Assembly: GCA_012295275.1 (NCBI GenBank)
Contig: CM022665.1
Coordinates: 25,696,946 to 25,760,945, forward strand
Direction of reading: 5' to 3'
DNA from: Chrysomallon squamiferum
Taxonomy: Eukaryota; Mollusca; Gastropoda; Neomphalida; Peltospiridae
DNA: 64,000 nt
Shown: piece by piece, positions 35,901 through 48,579 of the stretch
Layout: each line of letters begins with the position of its first letter
How positions within the stretch are numbered: the first letter of the stretch is position 1
Translations under genes and position numbers: made by a program
Notes under the pieces: generated by a model
The model's database searches: none
What the model was told of the DNA's origin: nothing
Seen by the model: only the letters and a program-made list of their open reading frames with translations

Positions 35901-37716
35901 CACTAAAATCTGATACCTGTAATACTATGCAGTGTGTCCCATCTATAGATTTTGGTATTCTTCCATCTGAGAGATACTTCAGAAGTGGAGTTGATCCTCC
36001 TTCGAATATGAGTATGGATGATGTGATGTTTAGACTCTACTTGAACTGTAAAGAACAAGTTGAAAATGACAATGTGACTATTTCTTACAATTATAGCTTC
36101 TCGTTGATGTTTAATACACATTTCTTCCTACAGTACATGATTTTCAGTTTCAGGATTCACTGAAATTTTGTTTTCATTGAATTTATTATTAGTGCATCTG
36201 AAGCAAGTATGCAGAGTACTTGCTGTTTTCTACCTGATACACTTGGATCAAGAGAATTTTAATAAGAATCTGTATTTTGTAACTGCTAACCAGACACACA
36301 AAAAAAAGGTAGTTAATAAAGCTTGGGTAAGGTTTGTCCTGACCATTTGCACCAATTACTCAGATCATGCTATCAACATTTATATGGTCCTGTATTACAG
36401 TTTGCATAACAATTCTATTACAGTCATTAATGTGCTCTTGCATTGATAAAACAGCTCTATTTGACGGCCAGTAATGATTATAACGTTTGTATTTTTGTAT
36501 GCCCTTGGGTTTTTTCCTTAGTCAAACTTTTTAAAATGTTATATATATATATCAATATCCAAACAAGAGGTACCAAGTAAAACCATTTTTGGACGTTGAA
36601 CACTGACATTAGTCAGTCTTTCAGTAAAATAAAATAACGTTTACCTGAAACATACTTAGCCATAAGGATTATAATCTTTCCTTGTATGCAGATTTTCAAC
36701 ATAACATTGTCTTCATATTACATGTGTTATTATTACTTTTTTTCTTTTGCTAGGTGGGCAACCAGGGATAACGATTTGACTTCACTCTTGGTATTTCCAG
36801 TCAGTTGGGGGTGATTGGCTGACTGTTGAGCTTAAACTCTGATATTAGCAACGTTTCTGTTTTAGACAGTAATCTGAATTTTGGTTCTGTTAGACTGAGT
36901 CTTAATAAATGTAGTTTTTGTGACATTTCAGTCTTATGTAGAAGGTGATATCATCACCTGGTTCATTTTCTCTGTCTGCGATTTAAAATGTTGTTTCTGC
37001 ATATTTTAAAAATAAAATTTGTACTTTTTTGTTACCAGTGTCTTAATATATATATATAATGGCACAGATAAATTAATAAAATATAAATAAATAGGCAATC
37101 TTTAAAATTAATACATTTAAATAAAAAATATAAAATATAAAATCGCCACGTGTGTGACTGTGCACATAGGGCATTTTTGTCAGACACAAAATCTGAAAGT
37201 GGAGAAAAACAATTTATTTTGGTCTTGTGATTTGGGTTTTCCCATTGCGCATCGTATGACGATAAAACGCATAAGATGTACTAAATTCAACAATGAATAT
37301 GAATCGGAAAGAAAACAATAATAACAAAATGCCAAATGCTGTTGTTAAGTACATAATTTGTGGTGTGTTTGGTATGTATTAATATGACTTGCTATTATGT
37401 TTGGTACATGTATACTATTTTATGTCATGTACATATAATGATATATTTTATATAAATGTTTGTGTAAGGATTTCATTGCAGATATTATCGGTTTCATTTA
37501 GGCGCTGTTGTGAAAACGAGAATAATTATAAACAGTAATCATAACGATACAAAACTACAACTATAATACAGCTATGATTTGTTGGTTCATTAATGTATCT
37601 GATTTTAACGCAGTTATCATCTTTTTACAATTCAAAAATGATTCCTATTCCATGTATTTTTAAGTAAATGTCTTTGATGCTGCCAATTGTTCCTGAGGAA
37701 ATTTTCGTCTACCTCC

Positions 37717-37726
37717 ATTGGCCAAT
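37717..37726. promoter_or_regulatory. Palindromic CCAAT box upstream of Rel
   Basis: ATTGGCCAAT gives two overlapping opposed CCAAT boxes 109 bp upstream of the Rel start codon, a position typical for NF-Y binding. No TATA box was recognised. Confidence 0.45.
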
Positions 37727-37834
37727 GAAATGCAGACTAATTTCGCTGAATTCTATTTTTAGTATATGATGAGTTCTGGGAAAAACAGGAAGGAAAGCCG
37801 AATTGTAATCTTAAGATAAGTTATAAACGACATC

Positions 37835-40800
37835 ATGGAAGATACAGCACTGACGTTAAGCTCAGGTAAATTTCTTTATTGTTTATCATTCTCCCACTGA
37901 TCTAGCATATAACTGTTTTGAAATACTTCAAACAGTTTTCTAGGAAATGTGTATTAACATGTACATCAAATGGTAAATGTCGCGAGTCGCCATGTTGTCT
38001 TCTGTTCAGACTATTGATATACATACTACATAATAATAATAGTTTTACATTTGGTACGATTAAGCGATACTTTTTTTTTTTATAATTAAAAATTACATTG
38101 TTAATGTTATACTAGACCAGTTTGATCTAGAAAATTAATATATAATTTCACTATTACTATTTATCATTTTATCATAAAATTTATGATTATTATTATTTTT
38201 TTTTTTTTACAAAATATTAAATAAATTGTCTAACTAACTTCATTAAAGAATTAATTGCTACAGTTAATTTAAGAAGAAATTTAAGTCATAATTTATATAA
38301 TAATTATGAATCTCTGACACTGGTCATAGCATTATTTCTTCTATAAACAAATCATGTTCAGTTGTGAAAATAAAGTAAAAGCATTCGTTATACAAACAAT
38401 TCATTAAAAATATTGTCAAAGCAAGACCTTTTAACTGCAGATATTTGTATAAACGTAAATTAAATAGTAATTTAATTCAGTATAATAATTATTAAATTTA
38501 TGTACAGTTGTACCTGCATTTTGTGGCCCCCAAAGATAATTGACCACCTGCAATATATAGACACTTTTTTGAGTCCTGATTGTTTTACAGTGGTTATGTC
38601 CCTTAGTGGATACCCGCTTAATGGAGACACAGACATCATTTTAGAAATTATGCACTGCAAAAGCAGGCAGTCGTACCAATTTGGAATTGTTTTCTCCAAA
38701 ATATATAATTTTACTGTTGTACAGCAGCTTTATACAGAATATTTAAAGATGGCATTGCCCATTTCCTGCACAGATGTGACAGAGTGTTGTTTTTGTGAAA
38801 TCACAAAATGCTCACCAAACCATGCAACTCGTTTGGTACATAATTTTGATAATTCAAACACACATCATTCTATGCATATCTGTTATATAAAAACAGACTT
38901 TAAGGACACTTTTGAGGTTGAAAAGATGGCATGAATGAGTGCTGTATTTGGGTTTCAAATACAATATTTTGTAAAACATATCTTATGCTTACAATGAGGT
39001 TTATAACATGCATAATGTTACATTTACATCCGTCAGTGAACTTGATATGTTTGCAATTGTGTTTTAAGAAAAAGCTGTGATGCTTGCTATGTCAGTGCCT
39101 GGCCAGGATGTTTGTGCCACTGGGGTGATGCTTATGAATAAAGATTGTAAATATGTTTTAAAAAAATTGTCTGTAATTATTTTCTTTCTGATGAGTGGAC
39201 ACCTGCAATTTAGGGTTACTTTAGCTCAGCAGTAAGGTGTATCTACAAGACAGGTACCATTGGTCCAGACACCCGTTAATCTCTTGTCTAACATTTCCAA
39301 CATCACACTACTTTCATGTCTATGATTATTTTGTATATCAAAATAATATATGCACCTATAAAGATGTAAAATATATTTTAATTATTTGAAGCAGTATGAA
39401 ATTACAATTATTATTTTTAATTTATGTCATTTAAATTTGGATAAGCATTGTTTTTTTTTTGTTTTTTCGTCTATTATACAGAATTTCATTTTAATGGTCC
39501 TGTTTTTAAAACAGACAGGGTAACTACTTGGTTTTACCATTGTTTTGCTTCCATTGTTGTACACACAACTGATTTATTGTAAAATAAAGATATTTGTTTG
39601 TCTGACTTAAAATACTTCAATAGGGTATTCTTTTCAGTATATCAAAACTTGTATAATATCAGTAATGTAATCAAAGTTCATCCTGTCACCAAATAATAAA
39701 CAGTTTGATTTCAGGCACTGTTAACTCAGTATGAAGTTAGGTTAAAGTCTAATATACTAAATAGTTAACAGGAATTCATAAATCAAAAACAAAAGAACAA
39801 GTCGTAAAAACTGAAAGTTAAAGTAAAACTAATTAATGCTGTGTTTGAAACCCAAAGAATAATAAAATGTTAATTGTTCAATCCAATGAAAGAAATTTCT
39901 AGATGGTTTATCAAAAGTCAGAGTTCAGGAATTATTATGTATATTTTCGAAATTAAAGTTATCAGATTCCAGAATGTTTGTCATTGATTGATGACTTTGA
40001 TTCTCCTTCTGACTTTCCATATGAAAATAATGTTTTGTCAGATTTCTGTACAAGAACAAACACACAATGTTTTGTCAAACTTGTGCACAAGAATGAATGA
40101 ATAAATGAAAAAATGAATGTGCTTTTCAGGTTTTTTGCACAAGAATGAATAAATGACTTGTCATCAGCTTTTGACAGTTTTTTGTTTGGTGAAGAAATTT
40201 ATATGGTAACAACTTTTCTTCAGGCTTTGATGACACTTGAGATGAAACTTTGAGACCAAATGAAATGTAAACTGTTTCAGTGATGTTCACAGTCTTGTGA
40301 GAAAAAACTACCCAGCTGAACTGAACTGTGCCTTGTTAGATCAAAAGTCAGTGAAAGAAAAAAAATGAGTTCTTATGAAAATTTAATCATGTTTTGAAAA
40401 TTTGGTGTTATCTACTGATATATAAATTAATGTCTGCAGAATCACAGTGAAAACAAAGCTGTTCATGCAGTAATTAAAAATGTGTTTGTTTCAGTAGTTT
40501 ACGATTAGTATAATTAGATGCAGTTGTTTTTTTTTGTTTTTTTTAAATTGTTTGATTTAGAACTGATCACTTTGAGGGTTTAGCTTTTTAAATTTCTTAT
40601 TTGATTTATTACAGAGTTTGATTTGGATCAAATAAACCAGGTAGCAAGTGAAGACCTGGACAGATTACTTCAACAACAGAATTTAGGTAAAGTGCAAAAT
40701 ATTGTTAGAATACATTTTTGCCAGACATCTTAACTAAAATTTCACACACATACACACTCACTCCCATTCTTGCTTTGAACCTATTTTTGTATTTAATTTA

Positions 40801-43800
40801 CAGATTAAGCAAACTGTGCCTGATTTTTATTTTCATTCTTTTTCTACAGCTGGTTTTTGTTTTTAAATTAAATTAATATTTCATGATTCACAATATATAT
40901 ATGCATGATTTTTTAATTTTTTAATTATTTAATTTTTTTAAAGCATCCAATTCAGCTATGATGAGCGAGGGTCCATTTGTGTGCGGAACGGAGCAGTCAC
41001 CCTTATTTTCTAGTGCTGCCCTTGGTGCCTCCACGCAGTCACGCTTACCACACCCTGCATTAGCTAACCCTGATCCTTGGGTAGAGATTGTAGAACAGCC
41101 TAAATCAAGAGGCCTTCGTTTCAGATATGAATGTGAAGGTCGATCTGCTGGAAGCATACCTGGTGAAAGAACATCAGCTGAAAAGAAAACGTTCCCCACA
41201 ATAAAAGTAAGTATTTACACTAGCAATCAGAATCATTAATTTTCAGAATGTATGAATTATTTTTTTCTTTTATGTCTGACACAGCTTTGAGGTAGATCTG
41301 TTTAAAGCTCATAATATTAACATATTTTTTTTTAGATAAATCAGAACTGTTACATATTTCTTGTTAGTTGTTTTCAACAGATATATCAGCCTCAAATCTG
41401 TTTAGATGCTAAATAACTTTAAAGAAGGTAAATTGTCTTGATGGTATGTACAGTGTAATTGTAATTATCTTTTTAAAATATGTAACTCACTATCAGTAAC
41501 ATTTTATATGTACTAAATGCAGTTTAATTTATTTAAATTAAATCCAGTAATAAGAAGCAACTGGAAGATGATGATTCAGTCATCCATAAAAATGTTTTTA
41601 CAAGCAGAATTAAAAAAAAAAAAAAGAGAGAGAATCCACAAATCCCTCCCCATAAAAAAAACCTTTTTGTTCATTTTTGCTTAGTGTGAACATTTTCTAC
41701 CACAAAATATTTGGTTATGTTATTAATAAATGTGAGCAAAGCTCAGGACTGTTGTTTTATTGTCTTTATGCTAATTTGTTTATTTATAATAAAATTGTTC
41801 TGCAGATTCACAATTATAGTGGAAATGCCATTGTTGTTGTATCATGTGTGACTAAAGAAGCAGCACCCAATTGTAAACCACATCCTCACTCACTGGTTGG
41901 GAAAGATTGTAAGAAAGGAGTGTGCACTGTCAAGGTTAAGGAAAATGATACAGTCAGGTGAAAAAACTTTATTTTAATGTTTAACATTTTTTGATTTATT
42001 TATTAATCTTCAACAAATTTATTATTGTTATCTATATATTTATTTATTTATTTATTTATTTATAACAGATGAAACTGCTTTATTTTTTTTTATTTTTTTT
42101 TTGAAACAGTTCATGTAAATGTTCTAATTTCATTCAGTTTCCCACATCTTGGAATACAGTGTGCAAAAAAGAAAGAAGTGGAAAACTCCCTAAAAACAAG
42201 GAAAGAAATAAATGTGGATCCTTTCCAAAGTAAGACTCAATTGTTTATGTTTTGTAAGTGGGTGGTGAGGGAACAACCCCCCAACAAAAACACCTCAGCT
42301 AAATAAAGAATTTCATTACGTTATACAGAATATTAAAATGTTCTAAGCCATTCTATAGTCAGGTTTCAATTTATATTTAAATGCTGGTTAAGCGTAAGAC
42401 TATTTCAGTACAATATTTTTTTTCCACCTGAAAACAAGATGGTATTATATATTTTAATTGTGGTGTGACTATTTAGAAAAAGAACTTATCTTTTTCTTTT
42501 ACAGCTGGTTTTAATCATGGAACTGCAAACATTGACTTGAATGTTGTCAGACTGTGTTTCCAGGTGTTTTTGCCTGATGCAAATGGAAAGATCACAAGAG
42601 TTGTCCCTCCTGTTGTCTCCCAGCTTATTCATGACAAAAGTACGTGAATGTATAATTATGGGAAATAGTCTTGTAGTCACATGGAAAAATTTGAAGAGGA
42701 AAACAAAAACAAATATTAACATGTAATTTAGAAAAAGTATTTTAAAATGTTTATTTTGTTTAAACCTATAATTTTCATTCCATATTAATGTATTTTTAAA
42801 CAAGAGTTATTCATTTTAAACCTATATTTTTCATTTCAGATTAATGTTAATTGTAAGCATTGAAATGTTTTTATTTGCAAAAGTTCTCTGAAAGAAGAGG
42901 TTATAAATGAAACAGTATATCCTTGATTTTTGAACCCTAATGCAATATCACAGTTTATAGTGATTTAACCAAATTTATAACCATTGTGATTTTGAGATTA
43001 GCAAAGAGTAATCTCTACATTATTAAGGACTCTAATTTTTTTTTCTGAAATAGTATCAGTACTGAACATTTTAGAAAATATCATAACTGTTTTATCAAAT
43101 GATACTGATGATATATTTCAGATATTGTAGATCTTGTGTGGTACAGGTTTAAATACTAGTCTCGTGTAAAAATGAGTCATTTAATAAGACTTCATGTATA
43201 TATCATGCTTAAAATGTCTTATAAAAGAAATTAAATTTCTCTGAGAATATATGTATGTATGTATATGTATAAGTATATATTTGTGTATGTGTATGTGTAA
43301 ATATATACATATTTATATTTGTATGTTTGTTAAATGTCTTATAGTAGAAATTAGATCTCTCTATTTGAATTGAATATAAATTAGTCCCTTTTTGGGTCCA
43401 TAAATAGTTATCTAATTTATTTCCAGAGTCACTGAATGAACTGGTTATCTGTCGAGTTGACAGAAGTTCTGGTCGAGCACGAGGAGGTGACGAAATATTC
43501 TTACTTTGTGAAAAAATAAACAAAGGTGAGAAATTCAATACATGGATTGTTTTGATTACATATAGCAAAAGATGTTTGTGAAAATGTTACTTGCATATTA
43601 AGATAATTTGAAAATAATAATTCTGTTCAGTGTAGTGATGAAACTGTTTCTTAATTGATTGCTTATTGGAAGTTCCAATATAAACACAAAATATGTACAT
43701 AAAATTTATTCTGTGCCTGCTCAACCAGAGCTCTCCAGGTGACCATCTCCAATTTTGATAACATTTCACCCATTTGTGCATCCATATAAATGATGAAATT

Positions 43801-46800
43801 ATGGTTAATCAAATGTAGGGCATGTCCTCCCATATTTGAAACTCATAACTGTGTTGAGATGTTTTCAGCTGTTTTTGAAAGCTAATAACTTTATGTATTA
43901 CAAAAATGTTGATCTGACATTTGCTATGTTACATATTTCATACCTTGAGAATCTAAAAATGGAATCATTTTATAAATATCTCTGGCAGTTTGTGACCAGG
44001 AGACATCTAAAATTTAGTTTTTTAATATTTTGGAGGTCTATTACTTTCTGATTATTTGTCACAGTTACAAACTGTTGATTGAGTAGAGTGTATACCTATG
44101 GATGTTTCTTTATGGGAAAATTTATTTGAATCCAGTAAAAATATTAATATGTAGTTAGGGTCCAAAGTTGAGAAAAAATTACAAAGTTCGCATTTTGTGG
44201 TGGAAAATGTCACTGAAAAGTGATAAAGTGACACCTAATTGTCAAAACAAATCTTAATAATTAGAATGGTTGACATAATATGCTTACTGCATTTTTCTGT
44301 AATTAATCACTCTCTTGTAAAGATTGAACAATTCACAAAACAGATATGTTTTGTCACTATAAATGATTTCTGGTATCCAAGCTTGAATGTTGCATTAAAA
44401 TGATCAGATTAAAACTGAAACATGTTGGTTCCCAGTAAATGGTTATTGTAATAATGAGAGGTGATTGTGTGTGTGTGTGTGTATTTATTTATTTATATAT
44501 AGATACATAAATAATATATATAAATATGCAGGTGTCTGTTATCTGCACTGATAATGTTATTAATTACAGATGATATTCAGGTACGCTTTTTTGATGAAAC
44601 CCCAGAAGGTATAGTGTGGGAAGCATATGGAGATTTTGGTTCTGGTGATGTGCATCGCCAGGTGAGATACACTTTTAAAGTCAGTTATTTTAAAATGTAA
44701 ATTTTTCTTTAATAAAATTAACAGAACAATGTGGTGCTCATCATGGTGTAGGTACTATAAATAATTACATATATGGATTCCCAGTGTAATCAGTGCTCTT
44801 TGCATGCAAAAATAATCAAATTAAGAAATATGAATAGATAGTTATACAATTTCCCTTATTTAATTTAATAAAGTATTCTCCATGGAAAATGGAAGTTGGT
44901 TTCAACATGATTATTAATGTCAAAAATGAGTTGAGGTGTTTTCAAAGAAGCATTTTTTTCATTTTTTTATTTGTTGAATTTACATCAAAAATAATTCCTG
45001 TCATTTTAGTCAGGAAATAAATACATAGTAAAGACTGAAAATTAAATTTGAAAAAATTATTAATCATTTAAGTTTTAGATAGTACCTACTGAAGGTAAAA
45101 TAGTCAACCTTGTAACCACTTTTGTAGGCTGTAAGTAATAAGAAGAAAAAAAATGGAAATATAGGAGGTAAAATTTAACATAAACTTAAAAGTGGAAACA
45201 TGTTTCAAATTTGATGAATTCATAAATTGGCCAGATGTATACAAAACAGTCTTGTTATTTTGACAAACATCATTTTTGTGATTTTACTTCAGTCCTCCTT
45301 AAGATGTGATATATTACATATTTTGTGTTCACAGTTTGCCATTGTGTTTAAAACACCTGCATTTCGGGAGAGATTAATTGAACGTCCAGTCGAAGTACAG
45401 ATGCAGCTTCGAAGACCTTCAGATCAAGAAACCAGTGACTCGATTCCATTTACTTATATGCCTGAAGATCCTGGTAAATTATTTACAGAAAATTTATCAC
45501 ATTTATGAGTATCATGTTGATATGAAAATTTTGAGAATACTTTTTATATATGACCCTTTTCAAAACACATTATATTATATGTACTGCAAATATATATTAC
45601 AATTCAAGTTTTCAGTGACTAATAGAAAAAAAAAATTATTGTAAAAGTTTATTAAATGACCAATAAATGATCACAATTTTTTCTTTTGTCATACAAAATT
45701 TGGATCAAATATGATAATACAATCAGCTCTGAAAAAAATTATGTTTTATTTTATTGCGTTTTTTTCTCAACATTGTCTACCATTCCTTTTCAAACATGCT
45801 GTTAATATTTTTCTGATAAATATACTGTTTCTTTTTTTATTCTTATTGAGAGCAGATTACATAAATGACAAAAGAGAATATTAGATATGTTTTTAACATT
45901 GAACAATAATTATACATCATACTTTACTATTATTTTATTTTTTATTTATTTTTTTTAAACATTAGAACATTGTTGATTTGTGTTGTTTTTGTTTTCTGTT
46001 TTAATATAATCTTTCTCTGATTAATAGATCCTGACAGAATTGAGGAAAAACGAAAAAGAAAATCTGCCACTTTTGCTCATCACTGGAATGCCTCTCCATC
46101 AGGTAATTAAAGAGCCAGTTTATTATTAAAGATGTTATAACACTTGCATACAACTTAATAATGTGATATATCCTTTGACATAATATATAAATTTTCCAGC
46201 ATTTGTTATTTCCCGGTAAATTTGTTTTGTAAATTATACCAGGCACCATCCAATATTTAAATGAACTTCAGTAACCTTCAGTAAATGACATAGATTGGAC
46301 ATTTTCTGAAAAAAAAAATGTTTTATCCTTATTCAACAGCTCTAACTTGTTATAAACATTTTCTTTTTCTGTTGCTGACATTAGGAACAGATTTTAAGTA
46401 TTTTGTAATTGCATAACACCCATATACTGACCTTGTTTTTCATTTATTTATTAATATTATTTTTTTGTGTTTCACTATTTCTTTATAAATAAGTTTGTCT
46501 TTTTAAGTTACATCCAAAAAATATTTCAAAAGCTAAAAACAAGTTCTCTGACAGCGGCATTCAAACCAAAAACTAAATGAACTTGTGGTTTCAGATTCTA
46601 ATTTGTCAGTTTAAAATACATTTTGTTCAGATTATTTATTATCATTTCAGTTATTTTAAAAAATAAACATTTCATTTGTTTCAGGTATCTTTGACCCTGA
46701 GCGAAATCCAAACGCAGATGTAAAGGAAAGCTTGCGTACAAAACTTAAAGCAAATCGTAAGATAAAAGAAGAGGGAACATCTCAAGGAAGTACGATGCAG

Positions 46801-47620
46801 TTATTATAAATTTTAAACATATACCATTCAGTTTGTTTAATTCTGCCTTTTTTGTGTCAAAAAAATGGTGTTGAAATACTATGAACAAAATACCCTTTAA
46901 AGAAAATATTTAATTTTAAATATATTTTATTAGCATTATCCCAAAACACCAAAATAGGCAAAAATGATTTTAAAAAGTTGGACCAATGTATCGTGTTCTA
47001 CACGTGTGTCAGAAATAAGTGATTATTATTAAATATTATACAAAATAATGATTTAAATAAGTATTGCATTAGAATATTATTAATTTAAAGTGGGGCACAT
47101 AAACTGGCAGATAGTAACATTATCTGTCATTAAATGAAATTAGAAATTAACGCTGCACGATGATTGGGTTCTTTTTATTTTTTTATTTTTTTCAGATCTT
47201 CCCGTGTACTCTCTTGACAATCTTGGCGTGAACACTGCGGGTAACAGTGCCATGGTCACAAATCAGTCAACAGTATATCGCACAGTTGACAACACAGTGT
47301 TGGGCAGTGTCACAATTCAGCAGCCAGTTGTCATGGCAGCTCAGTTTGGAGCTGCTGCGACCAGCAGCACCAACCCAGCAGGCATGGATGTTGACTTGTC
47401 TACTTTAGAAACTGTTGATCTGAACATGCTGCAAGCTTATTTGCAAGACCAAATTCAAGGCGTTGAAGGGTACACGTTTCAGCCTGTGAATAGTTTGTCA
47501 GGTGATCTCCTTGATGCTTCAGTCGACCCTAATATTGCTGCAATGGAAAGTGTTACAAGTGATGAAGCAAATGCAGGATCATCCCATGCAAATGTGAAAT
47601 TGTTTGGAGACAACACATGA
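37835..47620 (+). CDS. Rel/NF-kB transcription factor (p65/Dorsal class), 559 aa
   Basis: Twelve exons: 37835-37865, 40615-40686, 40944-41206, 41806-41957, 42138-42229, 42505-42639, 43427-43525, 44570-44661, 45335-45473, 46028-46102, 46685-46789, 47196-47620 (TGA); every junction keeps frame. Rel proteins are cytoplasmic until freed from IkB, then bind kB sites and drive immune and developmental genes. The Rel homology region runs from about 80 ([20 protein letters not shown]) to about 358, with the DNA-recognition loop [16 protein letters not shown] (93-108), the dimerisation/IPT part ([22 protein letters not shown]) and the nuclear signal KRKRK (366-370). After it there is a Val/Thr/Gln-rich, then acidic and Leu-containing tail, a likely transactivation domain. 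There are no ankyrin repeats, so it is class II rather than p100/p105. The first exon is tiny; alternative starts (two ATGs at 40958) exist. Confidence 0.92.
38505..38934 (+). mobile_element. Probable decayed pogo/Tigger-type element in Rel intron 1
   Basis: After TA at 38503-38504 the sequence starts CAGTTGTACCTGCATTTTGT. It then shows a row of diverged units with GTGGCC, ACCACCTGCAAT, ACTTTTTTGAGTCC and GTGGATACCCGCTTAATGGA, the style of subterminal repeats seen in many pogo/Tigger-type elements. It gives a 144-residue open frame with no known domain. A similar short block (GTGGACACCTGCAATT) recurs near 39195. The right terminus was not identified. Confidence 0.4.
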
Positions 47621-47905
47621 ACATCTTTAGAGAAAGAATGCTGTAAAAATATATGTTTTTTTTATATTTTTTATTATAACATAACTGCCAAGTTAAGGCA
47701 GAAAAATGTAAAGAAAAAATTTCTTGTGTCAGCAGTTGATGTAATAACTGCTTGTCTTGGTATTTCAGTAATGTACAAGAGTTGTACATATATTACATAC
47801 TGTTTCTGTAATAACAGTGCATTTTAAAAAAAAAATTATTTCTTTGATTGTTAAATTGCTTTGAATTTATGTTCATCTAATGTGGATTTTTTTTTACACA
47901 TTACT

Positions 47906-48487
47906 AATAAAATGATTTCTAAGTGCCATATTTTTCTAATACATATTTCTAAAGAAAGGAGGAGCAGAAATTTGTCTCATTAGAATTTTTACATTGTAAT
48001 TCTTTTTTTTTTTTTTTTCATGTTCAGATATTTTTAAGTAATATGAAACTAATCATTAATTAAGTAGAGTTTTAGAATATATTTTCTGTAATGAAATTAA
48101 TCATTTATAACAAATAATTATGTTAGTTCAGATTATTTTCAGTTGTAACTATGATGTTAATTTTTGTAAAAGCATTTATTAATGGTTTATGAAACATGTT
48201 CATGGAGTATTTGGGGAATCTTCTGAGTCTATATAACAAATTAGGAATTTTATTGATAGTAATCCACTTTAAACTGTGTTTCTGCAGGATACTTCTTAAA
48301 GGGCAGCTGCTTGTTACTGTTGACTTTTTTTTAATGTTTCAACCATTTATGTAATTTTGTATATTGTATTTTTTGTTATCCTCCTTTTTTATCAGCTGTA
48401 GTTAAAATTGCTTGCTCTACGAAATCTCTTTTGTTTGTTGCTATTTGTTTGATAAAAAAAAAAATGATATTACTGAAATGAAATAGT

Positions 48488-48521
<34 letters not shown>

Positions 48522-48579
48522 ATTTAAAATGCATTTTTAGATCAGGGAAAAAATATATTTTCACAATACATCAAATAAA
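47906..48579 (+). promoter_or_regulatory. Candidate polyadenylation signals of Rel
   Basis: AATAAA at 47906-47911 (about 285 bp past the stop) and at 48574-48579. The second is followed by TGT-rich sequence and may define a longer 3' UTR. A long T-run occupies about 48490-48519 between them. Confidence 0.45.

Larger units (their letters stand above)
34359..37834. other. Intergenic between BCKDHA and Rel
   Basis: It holds the BCKDHA 3' UTR (to about 34.5-34.65 kb), AT-rich filler with a poly-T run near 35371-35392, a less AT-rich stretch at 35.6-36.4 kb that looks transposon-derived, and the Rel promoter at the right end. The open frames at 35891-36163 and 36168-36446 show no recognisable family. 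Confidence 0.5.

Noticed and set aside
35891-36163. Plus-strand 90-codon frame, considered as a transposase or new gene
   Set aside because: No motif recognised; it lies within a stretch that looks transposon-derived, and no second exon was found.
38500-38934. 144-codon plus-strand frame in Rel intron 1 as a gene or Rel exon
   Set aside because: Its DNA looks like transposon subterminal repeats; it has no splice signals compatible with Rel exons 1 and 2, which already join in frame.
39215-39290. tRNA-like or tRNA-derived SINE head (TAGCTCAGCAGTAAGG resembles an A box)
   Set aside because: The expected B box and cloverleaf are not convincing; downstream sequence does not look like a SINE body.
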